Shown piece by piece: positions 8,642 through 16,198 of a stretch of 64,000 bases of DNA (the stretch's first letter is position 1; each line of letters begins with the position of its first letter). The translations under genes and the position numbers were made by a program. Under the pieces are notes generated by a model that was given only the letters and a program-made list of their open reading frames with translations, was not told where the DNA came from and did not search any database. This stretch comes from Nocardia fusca NBRC 14340. GTDB lineage: Bacteria > Actinomycetota > Actinomycetes > Mycobacteriales > Mycobacteriaceae. Location: contig NZ_BDCU01000015.1 in the NCBI RefSeq assembly GCF_001618425.1, positions 1 through 64,000 on the forward strand. The letters are read 5' to 3'.

Positions 8642-9592
8642 ATGCGTGCGGTTCGATATCACGAGTACGGAGCGCCGGAGGTGCTGCGTGTCGAAGAGGT
8701 CGAGGACCCGGTGCCGGGAGCGGGCGAACTATTGGTCCGCGCCGCGGCCACCGGCGTCAACTACTTCGAAGTGCAGGTGCGGGCCGGCGTGCTACCCGAC
8801 CCGCTCGGCTCGCCGTTGCCGCATATCCCGGGGATCGAAGTGGCCGGCACGGTGGTCGCCGTCGGCCCCGGTGTCACGGCACATCGGATCGGTGCGCGGG
8901 TGGTCGGAAAGGTCGCCGCCGGAAGTTATGCCGAATTGGTGGTCGTACCCGCGGCGGATGCCGCGCCGCTCGACGACCGGCTCGGCGAGCATCGCGCGCT
9001 CGCGCTGCTCGGGCAGGGCGCGACGGCCGTGGGGGTGTTCGAAACCGCCGAGATCGGACCCGGTGACACAGTCCTGGTGGAGGCGGCCGGCGGCGGTATC
9101 GGAACCCTGCTGGTGCAGCTGGCCAAACGGGCCGGTGCCCGGGTCGTGGCCGGCGCGAGCGCGGAGGCGAAGCGGCGTCTGGCCGCCGACCTGGGCGCCG
9201 ACACAACTGTGGACTACTCACGACCCGGCTGGACCGAGGAGGTGGGCCCGGTATCGGTGGTGCTGGAAACCGTCGGCGGGCAGACCGCGCGCGAGGCCTA
9301 CGGTCTGCTCACCGCGCCGGGCGCCCGGATGGTCGTCTTCGGTTCGGCCAGTGGCAATCCGGTGAAAATCGGTTCGGATCAGCTCCTCCCGGTCGGCGCC
9401 GCGCTCATCCCGTTCAGTCTCGGTTACCGTCCGCAGCGCTGGCCGGAACTGGTCCGCCGGGCCGAGGAACTGGTCGTGCGCGGCGAACTCGATCCGGTGA
9501 TCGGCACGGTACTGCCCTTGGCGGAAGCCGCGGCGGCCCATCGCGCCTTCGAGGCCCGTACCGCGCTCGGTAAGACCATCCTCACCCCCTGA
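8642..9592 (+). CDS. NADPH:quinone oxidoreductase, zinc-free MDR family
   Basis: A 316-residue medium-chain dehydrogenase/reductase of the quinone reductase branch. It begins MRAVRYHEYGAPEVLRVEEV, typical of Qor-like enzymes. The Rossmann site is VLVEAAGGGIGTLLVQLAKRAGARV, and there is no zinc-ligand cluster. Such enzymes reduce quinones or activated alkenes with NADPH, often as a detoxification step. The ATG at 8642 is chosen from several in-frame ATG/GTG codons because it gives the family start and follows GGTGGAG. Transcription is probably controlled by the divergent TetR repressor through the two operators upstream. Confidence 0.88.
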   Translation: MRAVRYHEYGAPEVLRVEEVEDPVPGAGELLVRAAATGVNYFEVQVRAGVLPDPLGSPLPHIPGIEVAGTVVAVGPGVTAHRIGARVVGKVAAGSYAELVVVPAADAAPLDDRLGEHRALALLGQGATAVGVFETAEIGPGDTVLVEAAGGGIGTLLVQLAKRAGARVVAGASAEAKRRLAADLGADTTVDYSRPGWTEEVGPVSVVLETVGGQTAREAYGLLTAPGARMVVFGSASGNPVKIGSDQLLPVGAALIPFSLGYRPQRWPELVRRAEELVVRGELDPVIGTVLPLAEAAAAHRAFEARTALGKTILTP

Positions 9593-9667
9593 GCGGGCGG
9601 GCCGTCCTTCGGCCGGGGTTTTCCACCCAATGGAGACCGGCGTTCATCCGATGCAGGCCCTCCAGCG

Positions 9668-10573
9668 TCAGCCAGGCCGGTCACCCCTGGCCATCAACGG
9701 ATTTCGCATTTCCAGCACTTCCAGTCCCTCGGCGGTCAGGTCGGCGAGCAGCCGCAGCGCGGAATCGGACGGCGAACCGGGTTCGGCGTGGAAGATCGCC
9801 AACCGCTGCCCTTCGTCGGGCAGTGCCGGCAGTTCGCAGTTCAGTGTCAGTTCGCCCACCACCGGATGGTGGTAGACGCGGGTCGCCGTGCCGCAATCGC
9901 CCACGGCGTGCGCGGTCCACAACTTCGCGAACTCCGGACTGCCGACGGCGAGCTCGCCGATGAGGTTGGTCAGGCCCGGGGAATCGGGATAGCGACCGGT
10001 GATCAGGCGCAGGTCGGCGACGGTGGAGCGGGCCTTACCGGTCCAGTCGGCATAGAGTTCGCGGCTGTGCCGGTCCAGGAACAGCAGACGGGCGATATTC
10101 GGACGATCCTCCGGGCGCTCGGGCGCCGCGCGGTCGAGGTGCCCGGCAAGCAGGGCGTGCGCCATCGGGTTCCAGGCGAGGACATCCAGGAACCGGCCCA
10201 GGACCAGTGCCGGCACCGCGCCGAACGATTCGATCATGGTTCGCACACCGGGCCGGACCCGCTCCGGCCGGTCGGGGGTGCGGTGCGTGCGCGGCCGCGG
10301 CCGGGCCAAGGTGTAGAGGTGGGTCCGTTCGGTGTCGTCCAGGCACAGAACGCGGGCGACGGCATCGAGTACCGCGTCCGAGGCGTTGGGACTCAGACCC
10401 TGCTCGAGGCGGGTGTAATAGCCGGCGCTGACCCCGGCGAGCTGCGCCAACTCCTCGCGCCGCAGTCCCGGCACCCGGCGTCGCCCGCCGAGAACCGGCA
10501 CGCCGGCCTCCGCCGGCCCGATCCGTGCGCGGCGCGCTCGCAGGAATTCACCGAGTTCGGTCCGTGTCCGCAT
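9668..10573 (-). CDS. XRE regulator with MmyB-like ligand domain
   Basis: A 301-residue regulator. The HTH_31/XRE part (residues 1-85) contains GLRREELAQLAGVSAGYYTRLEQG, the standard MmyB-family signature. From about residue 110 comes an MmyB-like (MLTR) ligand-binding domain with NIARLLFLDRHSRELYADW and VYHHPVVGELTLNCE. MLTR regulators usually control a neighbouring short-chain dehydrogenase, and here an SDR gene is divergent from it across 132 bp. The ATG at 10573 is chosen as the start because upstream frame content is not protein-like. The ligand is unknown; related proteins are thought to bind fatty-acid-like molecules. Confidence 0.88.
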   Translation of the reverse strand: MRTRTELGEFLRARRARIGPAEAGVPVLGGRRRVPGLRREELAQLAGVSAGYYTRLEQGLSPNASDAVLDAVARVLCLDDTERTHLYTLARPRPRTHRTPDRPERVRPGVRTMIESFGAVPALVLGRFLDVLAWNPMAHALLAGHLDRAAPERPEDRPNIARLLFLDRHSRELYADWTGKARSTVADLRLITGRYPDSPGLTNLIGELAVGSPEFAKLWTAHAVGDCGTATRVYHHPVVGELTLNCELPALPDEGQRLAIFHAEPGSPSDSALRLLADLTAEGLEVLEMRNPLMARGDRPG

Positions 10574-10705
10574 ACCGGCAATTCTGCTCGTCCGGTGGCC
10601 GCCGAGCCTGCACCTGCCGGATGTACTCACCGCGCAGGGCTGGGTGCGGCGGGCGGGTCGGCGCACTCTTGTCCGGGAACCGGACTCGTCGGAAGGAGTG
10701 CCACG

Positions 10706-11353
10706 GTGAAGATCATCGTGATCGGTGCGTCGGGAACGATCGGGACGGCGGTGCGCGAGGAACTGGCCCGCCGGCACGAAGTGCTGGCCGCCGCGCGCCG
10801 GGGCCCGCTCCGGGTCGATATGGGCGACAGTGCGTCGATCGATGCGCTGTTCGCCGGGGTGGGGCACGTCGACGCGGTGGTGTGCTGCGCGGCGAGCGGG
10901 CGGCCGGCACCGCTGGCCACGCGGTCGGAGACCGAGTTCTGGTACGGGCTGGAACCGAAACTGCTCGGCCAGGTGAACCTGGTACGCCGGGCACTCGGTC
11001 GGGTATCGGACGGCGGATCCATCACGCTCACCAGCGGCCGGTTCGCCGAGCCGGTGGTGGGCAGTTCCGTCGGGTACCTGGTGAACGCGGGGTTGGAGGC
11101 CTTCGTGCACGCGGCCGCCGTGGAGACGCCGCGGGGAATCCGGCTGAACGTGGTCTGCCCGGGCTGGGTGAGCGAAACATTGCGGGCGTTGGGGATGGAC
11201 GCCACCACCGGTACGCCGGTGTCGGAGGTCGCGGGTGTCTACGCGGAGGCGGTCGAGGGGGCCGCCCATGGCCGCACGCTCACCGTGGGCGTTCCCGACC
11301 GGCCCGCGGGCGCCGAGGGCGGCCGTGGGGAACGGGTCGCCGGGTCGCGCTGA
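10706..11353 (+). CDS. Short-chain dehydrogenase/reductase, MLTR partner
   Basis: A 215-residue SDR with the nucleotide motif VIGASGTIGTAV at the N-terminus. The middle of the protein has VCCAAS in place of NNAG, SLTLTSG-like strand 5 (ITLTSG), and a catalytic region GSSVGYLVNAG in which Tyr is seen but the usual YxxxK is Y-L-V-N, so the catalytic Lys is replaced by Asn. RLNVVCPGWV follows. This shorter SDR type is common beside MLTR regulators. The GTG at 10706 follows GGAAGGAG at good spacing. The C-terminus ends with a glycine- and arginine-rich tail. The substrate is unknown. Confidence 0.82.
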   Translation: MKIIVIGASGTIGTAVREELARRHEVLAAARRGPLRVDMGDSASIDALFAGVGHVDAVVCCAASGRPAPLATRSETEFWYGLEPKLLGQVNLVRRALGRVSDGGSITLTSGRFAEPVVGSSVGYLVNAGLEAFVHAAAVETPRGIRLNVVCPGWVSETLRALGMDATTGTPVSEVAGVYAEAVEGAAHGRTLTVGVPDRPAGAEGGRGERVAGSR

Positions 11354-11520
11354 GCGGTGGCAGCGAATCCGCGCCGGCCTGCGGTCCGCGGCTGCGCTAG
11401 GCGTGTTCGGGGCGGCCGTCCGGCCGGGGCCGCAGTGGTGGGCGGGAGCACGTTTCCGGAAGCCGGGCCGGCAGGCCGGGCGGATGATGGGCCGATCAGT
11501 AGACGAACGTGGAGGTAGTG

Positions 11521-11886
11521 ATGCGGCCGGTGGTACTGCTCGTGGCAGCAATCCTTTTCGCGGCAATGGGTCTGTACGCGCTCGCCGTGCCGGCGAAGCT
11601 GACCGCGCCCTTCGGTATGCCCGTGACCACGGCCACCGGGCGCGCCGAGGTCCGCGCGGTGTACGGCGGGTTCGGGCTCGCGGTCGCGGGCGCGCTCGGC
11701 TGGGCGGCTCTGGACACCGGGGAACTCGGCCGGGGTGTGGTGCTGGCGGTGGCCGTCGCGCTCGCCGGGATGGCGGCCGGCCGGGTCATCTCCCGGGTAC
11801 TGGACAGCTCGGTCGCGTTCTACCCCATCTGGTTCTACTTCTGGGTGGAGGTGGTCGCGGCCGCCGCACTGGTCGCGGCCGCTTGA
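11521..11886 (+). CDS. DUF4345-type small membrane protein
   Basis: A 121-residue protein with four predicted membrane helices. It contains TGRAEVRAVYGGFGLA, the conserved segment of the DUF4345 family, and ends with a helix containing AFYPIWFYFWVEVVAAAAL. The ATG at 11521 is preferred to the in-frame GTG at 11509 because GGAGG lies just in front of it and would be inside the longer form. No function is established for the family. It stands alone, 167 bp after the SDR gene and convergent with the LLM gene. Confidence 0.8.
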   Translation: MRPVVLLVAAILFAAMGLYALAVPAKLTAPFGMPVTTATGRAEVRAVYGGFGLAVAGALGWAALDTGELGRGVVLAVAVALAGMAAGRVISRVLDSSVAFYPIWFYFWVEVVAAAALVAAA

Positions 11887-11974
11887 CGGCTGCGGGGTAC
11901 GGGCCCGGCCGCGGCTGCCGACCGGCGATCGCTGCTCGGCGTCGGACGAGTCGGCTCGCGCCCGGGCGCCGATC

Positions 11975-12853
11975 TCAGTTCTGGCGCGGCAGGAGTTCGG
12001 TGACGAAACGGTCCAGGAACCCGTCCAGCGGTTTGCCGGCCGCCGGGACCACCACGAACTTGCTCAGCCCGGCGTCGAGGTAGCCGTCGATCAGCCGGTG
12101 CAGGTCCGGCCAGCTGCCCGCGACCAGGTCGGCGGGGTCGGTTCCGGGACGTTGGTGCGCGATCCCCGCCGCCAGGTCGGCCGGGATGCCGTCCGGCGCC
12201 AGCAGCAGTGTGATCCCGAAATGGTCGGCTTCGATCTCCCGCCCGGCCGCCGCGGCCTCGGTGTTGATCGCCGCCACCCCGGCGGCCGCCTCGGCGGGGG
12301 TGAGGAAACTGCCCAGCCAGCCGTCGCCGTACCGGCCGATGCGCCGGAACGCGGCGGGCGCGCGACCGCCGAGCCAGATGTCCAGGGGCCGGGCCGGGCG
12401 TCTGCCCACCCGCGCCGCGCGCACGGTGAAGTAGTCGCCGTCGAAGTCGACATCGTCTTCCCGCAGTACAGCGCGCAGCAGCCGCAGGGATTCGTCGAAG
12501 ACGTCGCCGCGCCGCCCGGCCACCGGGAACAGATCGCGTTCCTGCGGGGTCGCCGGCTGCAAGCCGAACACCGGCAGCACCCGCTTGGGCGCGAGCGCCG
12601 CCAGCGAGGCCAGCTGTTCGGCGACCAGAACGGGGTGGCGTCCGGGCAGGATGGCCACCGAAGTCCCGACCTTCAGATGATCGGTGCGCGACAGCGCGAA
12701 CGCCATCCCGACGGTGGGGTCCACGGCCGGTGCGTAGATCAATTCGGAGAACCACAGGGAATCGATCCCTTCGGCCTCCAGCCGATCCACGAGCTCCGGC
12801 AGGTCCTCCGGATCGCTGCCGGAGCCGGTACCGACGCCGAATCGAATCTTCAT
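11975..12853 (-). CDS. LLM-class, probably F420-dependent oxidoreductase
   Basis: A 292-residue luciferase-like monooxygenase-fold protein. It begins MKIRFGVGTG and shows LPELVDRLEAEGIDSLWFSE, VGTSVAILPGRHPVLVAEQLASL and DIWLGGRAPAAFRRIGRYGDGWL, all typical of actinobacterial LLM proteins that use F420 or FMN. The substrate is unknown. The ATG at 12853 is favoured over a GTG one codon earlier by the AGGAG spacing. It stands alone; F420H2 from the fgd product could serve it. Whether it truly binds F420 rather than FMN is inferred from the family and the host. Confidence 0.82.
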   Translation of the reverse strand: MKIRFGVGTGSGSDPEDLPELVDRLEAEGIDSLWFSELIYAPAVDPTVGMAFALSRTDHLKVGTSVAILPGRHPVLVAEQLASLAALAPKRVLPVFGLQPATPQERDLFPVAGRRGDVFDESLRLLRAVLREDDVDFDGDYFTVRAARVGRRPARPLDIWLGGRAPAAFRRIGRYGDGWLGSFLTPAEAAAGVAAINTEAAAAGREIEADHFGITLLLAPDGIPADLAAGIAHQRPGTDPADLVAGSWPDLHRLIDGYLDAGLSKFVVVPAAGKPLDGFLDRFVTELLPRQN

Positions 12854-13357
12854 CACACCACTCCTGGTCTGGACGAATTGCCCGTACCGCGACCCTACGG
12901 CGTCGGGTCAGAGGTGGCCCAGCCCCCGGTTCGCGTCGGGGCAGGGTGGATCGGCCGGTATGCCGTAGTGGTCGCCGGCCCGGGCCCCGCGGGATCGGCG
13001 GGCCCCTCGGCCGGTCGGGTCGGACGTGAGCACATCGCCGATGGACGCGCGGGAGGGGGTCGCGGTTTACCACCGGAAACACCGGGGAAGTCAGGTGATC
13101 GGCTCCTGCGCGGCTCTTGTGTGTGGCGGTTGCGGGCCGTCGCTCGGAGTGCGGAATTCGTTACAGATTCTGCCCATCCATTTGTGAACCGGCGCCGAAT
13201 ATCAGATGGTATGTCTCATAGCTACAAGCCATAACTGCTGCTAGGGAGCTATTTTAGAGCTCGTTCATCGGCTGTCGGGGGCTTGGGTGAGAGCGCAACC
13301 GTAAGAGTCCGGGCGCCCGCCCGGGCGGACAACGAAACCAGAGAAACGAGGATTGAA
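12854..13357. other. Intergenic region before small-peptide locus
   Basis: This 504-bp gap between the LLM gene start and the small peptide gene holds no gene I can support. From about 13155 the composition drops to moderate GC, which fits a promoter zone for the rightward peptide gene. Around 13244-13262 lies GGAGCTATTTTAGAGCTC, a short inverted repeat (GAGCT/AGCTC) with an AT-rich loop. No clear -35/-10 pair can be fixed. Confidence 0.5.
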
Positions 13358-13450
13358 ATGGGACTGCTCGGTGGTTTGCTGAATCTCGTCGGTAGCGTCG
13401 TCACGAACCTCGCCGGTGTTGTCGGTGGCCTCGGCGGCGTCCTCTTCTGA
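13358..13450 (+). CDS. 30-residue hydrophobic glycine-rich peptide
   Basis: ATG at 13358, preceded by GAGGATTGAA, opens a 30-codon frame ending in TGA at 13448. The product starts MGLLGGLLNLVGSVVTNLAG and is made of Gly, Leu, Val, Asn and a few polar residues with no charge. It has no cleavable signal and no Cys. A perfect 13-bp terminator-like hairpin lies 80 bp downstream, so the gene has the look of a separate, strongly delimited transcript. In mycolic-acid bacteria, tiny amphipathic proteins such as PorA/PorH insert in the outer mycomembrane, and other possibilities are a peptide toxin or a leader peptide. I see no family match and assign no function. Confidence 0.5.
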   Translation: MGLLGGLLNLVGSVVTNLAGVVGGLGGVLF

Positions 13451-13530
13451 GTAGGTCGCCCCGCCGGCGGATGCGCTCGTGAACACTGCACCTGACGAGC
13501 ATTTCCGTGCGGGCGAATTCGTTGTGCGGT

Positions 13531-13573
13531 GCCCGCTCCGGCCCATCGTTGCGCGGTGACGGCCGGAGCGGGC
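13531..13573 (+). terminator. Strong stem-loop after the 30-residue peptide gene
   Basis: GCCCGCTCCGGCC (13531-13543) pairs perfectly with GGCCGGAGCGGGC (13561-13573) over 13 bp, with a 17-nt loop. It is followed by ATTCGG, without a long T run. It separates the peptide gene from the cutinase transcript. Confidence 0.65.
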
Positions 13574-13651
13574 ATTCGGATGTAGCAACTCTTTTCGTGT
13601 CGGCATCTCGGATACATCCCGGCGCATTCGCGTTCGTTGTGAGGAGTTCAG

Positions 13652-13723
13652 TTGCTTCTGAGTGTTGTCGGACAGCTCGTCGGCACGGTGCTGGATCTCG
13701 TTATCGCGCTACTCGTTCCCTAG
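13652..13723 (+). CDS. 23-residue hydrophobic peptide (TTG start)
   Basis: A strong ribosome site GAGGAG (13641-13646) is followed after five bases by TTG at 13652, opening a 23-codon frame that ends in TAG at 13721. The product begins LLLSVVGQLVGTVLDLVIAL (Met at the start codon), Val/Leu-rich with Gly, Gln and Asp, and resembles the 30-residue peptide upstream in style. The cutinase gene starts 73 bp later. The ribosome site is the main evidence that this is translated. It could be a leader controlling cutinase or a tiny membrane peptide. No homologue is known to me. Confidence 0.4.
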   Translation: MLLSVVGQLVGTVLDLVIALLVP

Positions 13724-13796
13724 CGAGTCCACGCGAGATCGATTGCCGCGCGGCACTGCCCGGGGCCGCGCCGTTCTGCTCGAGTCGGAGGTCTGG

Positions 13797-15623
13797 ATGA
13801 GCCGCGCCCGCACGGTGTTCGAGCGAGTGGTCTGCGCTGTCGCCGGTGCGGTGACCGTATCGGTCGCCGCACCCTCGATCGGACCACCCGCGGTCGCCCG
13901 TGCCCAGGACGGCGTCGAAGTGGCGTTGGCGGAGGCAGGGGGCTGCCCCGGCCTTTTCGTTCTCGGTGTGCAGGGGACCGGCGAGTCCACCCCGAACTCC
14001 CCGGTGGCCACGGATGCCGGCCTGCTGTCGCTGGTGCTGGGACCGCTGACCGAAATGCTGAGCGGGCCGGCCGTGGGCCGCGCCTATGTTCCCTACCTGG
14101 CCGGTTTCGGCGGCGCCCTACCCGGTGCCACCACGGCACCGTATTCCGTCTCGGCGGGCGAGGGGCTGGAACGGTTGCGCGATATGGCCGCCGAGGTCGC
14201 CCAGCGCTGTCCGAGTTCTCAGCTGGGATTGGTCGGATACTCGCAGGGCGCGCATGTCGTTTCGATGTTCGCGCGCGAGGTGGGCACCGGCGGGGGTGCG
14301 GTGCCGGCCGACCGGGTCGCGGCCGTGGCACTGCTGGCCGACCCCACCCGTGCCCCCGGGGCGGCGGTGTTCCCCGGACTACCGGATGCCGGGCGTCCGG
14401 CACCGGCGCCCGGTACCACGGGTGCGGAACTGGCGGCGCTGCAAGAGTTTCCGCGGCATCCCGCACCGGGCGGCGGTATCGGGCCACTGCGTGATATCGC
14501 GCCGGACTTCGGGGAACTCACCGGCCGGGTCGCCTCGCTGTGCCTGCCCGGTGACCTCGCCTGCGACGCACCCGCCGACGCCCCGCTGCTGCATATGGTG
14601 GTCAACATCCTCGGCCAGGCCGAATTGCTCCCCTCGGACCCGGTGGCGGCGCTGGCGTCGATCGGCGACGGTTTCTCCTCGACGCTCTCGCGCACCGCGA
14701 CCGCGGTCGTCACCCACGATCTGCGCGGATATTCTTTGGGCACACTGTCGTTGACACCGGAGAAACCGCTCGGCGTCCGACTGGCCGAAGCCGCCGACCC
14801 GCGCTCGGACAGCGAACCGCAGGCCCGCGAAGCGCTGCTGAAACTGGGTACCAGCGCGCTCAACACCCTGCTGGCCATCATCGGAATCGCCCTCGAACCC
14901 GCCGAGGTCGCCGGTGTCGCCACCGCGCCCGACCCGCTGACCGGTATCGAACGGGCCACCGACGCGCTCGTCGTGGCCGCCCGCCGCCCGCTGCCCCGGC
15001 GCACCGTGTTCAACCTGATCAGCAAGTCGTTCGACGCGCTCGGCCAATTGAGCGCCGAGAACGCCGAACTCCTCGACCCCGGACTGTGGCTGCGCTACGC
15101 GGATACGGTCCGCAAACACGGCGACTACTTCCACGCCGCCTACACGGCGGACGGCCGCCCCGCGGCCGATCTCGTGCTGAACTGGTTCACCGCGGTCGCC
15201 GAAGACCTCGCCACCAATCGCATCCCGGTACCGTCCCCGGTGCAGCCGGCTCCGGCCGCTCCCGCACCCACCGCTCCCGCTCCCGCCGACCCCGGCCCCA
15301 CGCCTGCGCCGCAGCGGCCGGCGCCGCAGCCGGCTCCGCCCGTCCGCGAGCCCGATATCCGTAATGTCGCGGTAGGCGCCGAATCGCCACCTCGGGCGCG
15401 CACGATGGCCGACGCCGCGGCACCGCGACCCCGGCACGGCCTCGCCCTGTATCTGCTCGGGCTGGTGCTACTGGCGGCGGTCTCGGCGGGCGCGTGCGGT
15501 GCGATCAGGGTCGCGCATCGGACGCACGGCGGGCGGTCGGTGGCGGCCGCGCTCCGCGTCCTCTGGTACGAGGGCCGAGAACGAGCAGCCGAGTTCGTCC
15601 ACCGGGTGAGGGAGCGGACGTAG
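13797..15623 (+). CDS. Cutinase-family protein with Pro-rich stalk and C-terminal membrane anchor
   Basis: A 608-residue exported protein. An N-terminal signal or anchor (residues 8-37, ending PAVARA-QD) is followed by a cutinase-like alpha/beta hydrolase domain with the nucleophile elbow LGLVGYSQGAHV (Ser149), FVLGVQGTGES near the front, and cysteines at GGCPGLF, RCPSS, LCLPGDLAC. A helical middle region follows, then a Pro/Ala-rich stalk (about 480-520) and a hydrophobic segment LALYLLGLVLLAAVSAGACG (about 549-568) with a basic tail. Cutinase-like enzymes of mycobacteria are esterases or lipases acting on the cell envelope or host lipids. The ATG at 13797 follows GGAGG closely. At more than 600 residues it is far longer than ordinary cutinases (about 200-300). 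Confidence 0.85.
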   Translation: MSRARTVFERVVCAVAGAVTVSVAAPSIGPPAVARAQDGVEVALAEAGGCPGLFVLGVQGTGESTPNSPVATDAGLLSLVLGPLTEMLSGPAVGRAYVPYLAGFGGALPGATTAPYSVSAGEGLERLRDMAAEVAQRCPSSQLGLVGYSQGAHVVSMFAREVGTGGGAVPADRVAAVALLADPTRAPGAAVFPGLPDAGRPAPAPGTTGAELAALQEFPRHPAPGGGIGPLRDIAPDFGELTGRVASLCLPGDLACDAPADAPLLHMVVNILGQAELLPSDPVAALASIGDGFSSTLSRTATAVVTHDLRGYSLGTLSLTPEKPLGVRLAEAADPRSDSEPQAREALLKLGTSALNTLLAIIGIALEPAEVAGVATAPDPLTGIERATDALVVAARRPLPRRTVFNLISKSFDALGQLSAENAELLDPGLWLRYADTVRKHGDYFHAAYTADGRPAADLVLNWFTAVAEDLATNRIPVPSPVQPAPAAPAPTAPAPADPGPTPAPQRPAPQPAPPVREPDIRNVAVGAESPPRARTMADAAAPRPRHGLALYLLGLVLLAAVSAGACGAIRVAHRTHGGRSVAAALRVLWYEGRERAAEFVHRVRERT

Positions 15624-15631
15624 CCTTCGCG

Positions 15632-15735
15632 GCGACCCCGGCGACCCCGGCGACCCCGGCGACCCCGGCGACCCCGGCGACCCCGGCGACCCCGGCGACC
15701 CCGGCGACCCCGGCGACCCCGGCGACCCCGGCGAC
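15632..15735. repeat. Perfect 9-bp minisatellite, 11 copies plus a partial
   Basis: GCGACCCCG is repeated exactly 11 times from 15632 to 15730 and ends with a partial GCGAC. It begins eight bases after the cutinase stop and ends ten bases from the stop of the YdeI-family gene on the other strand. No copy carries a substitution. Every frame through it is open (Ala-Thr-Pro on the plus strand; Gly-Val-Ala or Arg-Arg-Gly on the minus strand), which creates spurious reading frames. The perfect array is expected to be length-unstable. Confidence 0.97.
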
Positions 15736-15744
15736 GAGGCGCAA

Positions 15745-16122
15745 TCAGGACCTGTTCGGCGACCACCGGCCGTCCGCCTTCGCCGATTCGATCGCCGCGT
15801 AACCCGGCTCCCGCATCCGGCCCGCGGCGATCAAGCTCTCCGCCTTACCCCGGTTGATCGCCGACCACGGGCTCCTGGCTGTGCGCGGCGAGTAGCGCTG
15901 GAGGTAGTGGTCGGCGTCGAAGGCGCGGCGGTGGCTGTCGATCCAGCCGTAGCAGAGGGCGACGTGGAGGGCCTCGGTGATGGTGACGGTGGGGACGGGC
16001 GCGTTCTTCTTGGCGATCTTCAACCAGATCTCGGCAGCGGTGGCGTGGTTCGCCGAAAGCCATCTCTCGTAGTCCTCGGCGGCATCGAAGGTGGCGGCTT
16101 CGGTGTGGTCGGCGGTGGGCAT
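15745..16122 (-). CDS. YdeI/OmpD-associated family protein, C-terminally truncated
   Basis: A 125-residue protein starting MPTADHTEAATFDAAEDYERWL. The family blocks EIWLKIAKKNAP, ALCYGWIDSHRRAFD, YLQRYSPRTARSPWSAINRGKAE and the start of the AKADGRW block are present. YdeI proteins are normally about 190 residues; here the chain stops just after DGRWSPNRS, and the missing third lies where the 9-bp minisatellite now is. The gene may therefore be inactive or a shortened form. A candidate WYL-regulator operator lies 54-76 bp before the ATG. Function of the family is poorly known. The ATG at 16122 is chosen by family alignment; an ATG at about 16167 would add an unrelated segment. Confidence 0.75.
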   Translation of the reverse strand: MPTADHTEAATFDAAEDYERWLSANHATAAEIWLKIAKKNAPVPTVTITEALHVALCYGWIDSHRRAFDADHYLQRYSPRTARSPWSAINRGKAESLIAAGRMREPGYAAIESAKADGRWSPNRS

Positions 16123-16175
16123 ATGCGGGCCTCTTCCGTCTGGAGTGTGGTGGTCTGCTTCGATCATCCCGCGAT

Positions 16176-16198
16176 AAGTGCGCACCGAATGAGCACTT
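16176..16198. promoter_or_regulatory. Operator copy A (upstream of ydeI-like gene)
   Basis: AAGTGCGCA-ccgaa-TGAGCACTT is an inverted repeat with one mismatch and a 5-bp spacer. It matches the perfect repeat at 17172-17194 in arms and spacer length. It lies between the 3' end of the WYL regulator and the ydeI-like gene. Confidence 0.75.

Noticed and set aside
15140..15802. Frames encoding Arg-Arg-Gly, Gly-Val-Ala or Ala-Thr-Pro repeats
   Set aside because: They exist only because a 9-bp repeat reads open in every frame; flanking parts are shadows of the cutinase and YdeI genes.
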